From an uncultured Clostridia bacterium (GTDB lineage Bacteria; Bacillota; Clostridia; Oscillospirales; Ruminococcaceae), in assembly GCA_945876435.1 (NCBI GenBank), contig CAMCOD010000009.1:1-62436 (forward strand): a DNA stretch of 62,436 nucleotides, written 5' to 3'. The notes beneath the pieces are model-generated. The model ran no database searches and was not told the DNA's origin. It was given only the letters and a program-made list of their open reading frames with translations. Below, in pieces: positions 61,544-62,436 of the stretch (position 1 is the first letter of the stretch; each line of letters starts with the position of its first letter). Both the position numbers and the translations under genes were made by a program.

Positions 61544-62436
61544 TTATTTTTTCCACAGATCCTGCGGATATTTTCCCTCCGCTTTCATAGCGCGCATAGC
61601 GGCGGCAACAGAGTCGCTGTCTTCCCGGTAGGTCACACCATACCACTTATCCGGGCTTCGCAGCACCTGAACATCGGCCTTTCCCGCCTTCAGCATGCTG
61701 TCCACAGCGCTGGGCAGGTAAAACTCCGCTTTCATCGGGTCATCCTTCACTCTGTTTCGGAAGAATTCTGCGAACTCCCGCTCCAGACCGGTCAATGCAC
61801 TGGGTGTAAAAGCCCACATATTCATAGAAACAATGGTATCCAGAGGCAGCTCCTGCTCCCTGTCCTCTTCTACAAATACAGCAACATCGCCCCGGCGAAC
61901 AATTTTTGTCCGCTCGGTAATGTCGGTCAGGTAATGGGCCGGATTTTCCCGACAGATCCCCCGGGAAACACAGCCGTTCTCCGTCAGCGTATTGCCCAGC
62001 TGGTAGCCAACCATGGCATAATGGCAGATCTCATCATCCTTCGCGCTGCTCAAATAGTTGTAGAGAACCTGGAAGGCCTGCTGTCCGTAGTAGTCATCGG
62101 CGTTGATCACAGCAAAAGGTTCCCGGATTGCATTTCGACAGCACAGGGCCGCATGACCGGTGCCCCAAGGCTTGGTTCTGCCCTGCGGAACCTGTTCGCC
62201 ATCGGGTATGTCATCCAAGCTCTGATACACATACTCCACCTGGGCAAAGGGGCGGATTTTTCCGCCGATGAGCCGTTCAAAATCCTCCTCATTTTCTTTT
62301 TTAATTATAAAAACGATTTTTTTAAAGCCGGCACGGATGGCGTCATAAACAGAAAAATCAATAATCAGCTCGCCGTTGTCTCCAATGGGGGTAATCTGCT
62401 TTAAGCCCCCAAAACGGCTGCCCATACCGGCCGCCA
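61544..62436 (-). CDS. Sugar-phosphate nucleotidyltransferase, cut at the right edge
   Basis: A GT-A fold nucleotidyltransferase of at least 296 residues. The frame runs off the right edge, and codons before GMGSRFGG read as part of the NTP-binding LAAGMGSRFGG motif, so only a few N-terminal residues are missing. GGLKQITP carries the conserved Lys, and NADDYYGQQAF holds the metal-binding Asp. The C-terminus DKWYGVTYREDSDSV is typical of the family. The nucleotide and sugar are not certain; UTP--glucose-1-phosphate activity is one possibility. Confidence 0.82.
   Translation of the reverse strand, partial: AAGMGSRFGGLKQITPIGDNGELIIDFSVYDAIRAGFKKIVFIIKKENEEDFERLIGGKIRPFAQVEYVYQSLDDIPDGEQVPQGRTKPWGTGHAALCCRNAIREPFAVINADDYYGQQAFQVLYNYLSSAKDDEICHYAMVGYQLGNTLTENGCVSRGICRENPAHYLTDITERTKIVRRGDVAVFVEEDREQELPLDTIVSMNMWAFTPSALTGLEREFAEFFRNRVKDDPMKAEFYLPSAVDSMLKAGKADVQVLRSPDKWYGVTYREDSDSVAAAMRAMKAEGKYPQDLWKK

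Noticed and set aside
1..62436. Mobile elements, CRISPR arrays, tRNA and rRNA genes
   Set aside because: No transposase, integrase, regularly spaced repeats or tRNA/rRNA-like sequences were seen while reading both strands.

Overview
The window reads as a chromosomal core segment of a spore-forming, Gram-positive anaerobe of the Clostridia, most likely an Oscillospirales-type gut lineage. The evidence is PolC, the Firmicutes-type gene orders, sigG and a YlmC/YmxH gene, a meso-diaminopimelate-type MurE (DNPR motif), an ECF transporter core, and a YjiM/YjiL-type double-cubane iron-sulfur pair. The genus is inferred only loosely. I see no mobile element, CRISPR array, tRNA or rRNA. Nearly all sequence is coding, and recognisable vegetative promoters have 17-bp spacers, often with TTGC at the start of the -35 box.

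Layout. 1-5040 (minus strand): purE-purF-purM-purN, an alpha/beta hydrolase and the first codons of another gene. A structured leader RNA with its own promoter and terminator precedes purE; fold and position suggest a 6S-like RNA. 5041-13051: a DtxR/MntR-family regulator divergent from a plus-strand run of YibE/F protein, ABC-F ATPase, AI-2E-family permease, UvrD-like helicase and RlmA-like methyltransferase. 13054-20928 (minus): ClpE-like unfoldase, CvpA-like protein, DUF5711-like protein, truA and ecfT-ecfA2-ecfA1. 21226-25775 (minus): an RlmI-like methyltransferase, glmM, ruvB-ruvA-ruvC. 25946-27779 (plus): a serine beta-lactamase-like hydrolase and a cytidine deaminase-like enzyme.

27828-42365 (minus) is the conserved translation, isoprenoid and envelope block: rpsB-tsf, then pyrH-frr-uppS-cdsA-dxr-rseP-ispG-polC, preceded by the ylmC-type gene. 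It is interrupted by an inversely oriented fucO-type alcohol dehydrogenase between tsf and pyrH. 42463-57047 (minus) is the dcw cell-wall and division cluster, mraZ-rsmH-ftsL-pbp-murE-murF-mraY-ftsW-murG-murA-ftsQ-ftsZ, without murD, murC, murB or ftsA. Three 10-bp-spaced MraZ-box-like repeats follow its promoter. 57340-62436: a GNAT acetyltransferase and a PTS IIA-like protein (minus), the double-cubane cluster protein and its ATP-dependent reductase (plus), sigG with a candidate forespore promoter (plus), and a sugar nucleotidyltransferase cut by the right edge (minus).

The items most worth following up are the purE leader RNA, the stand-alone double-cubane redox pair of unknown physiological role, the structured rpsB leader with a possible leader peptide, the relocated sigG with a sigma-G-like promoter, and the hybrid metal-site signature of the DtxR-family regulator.
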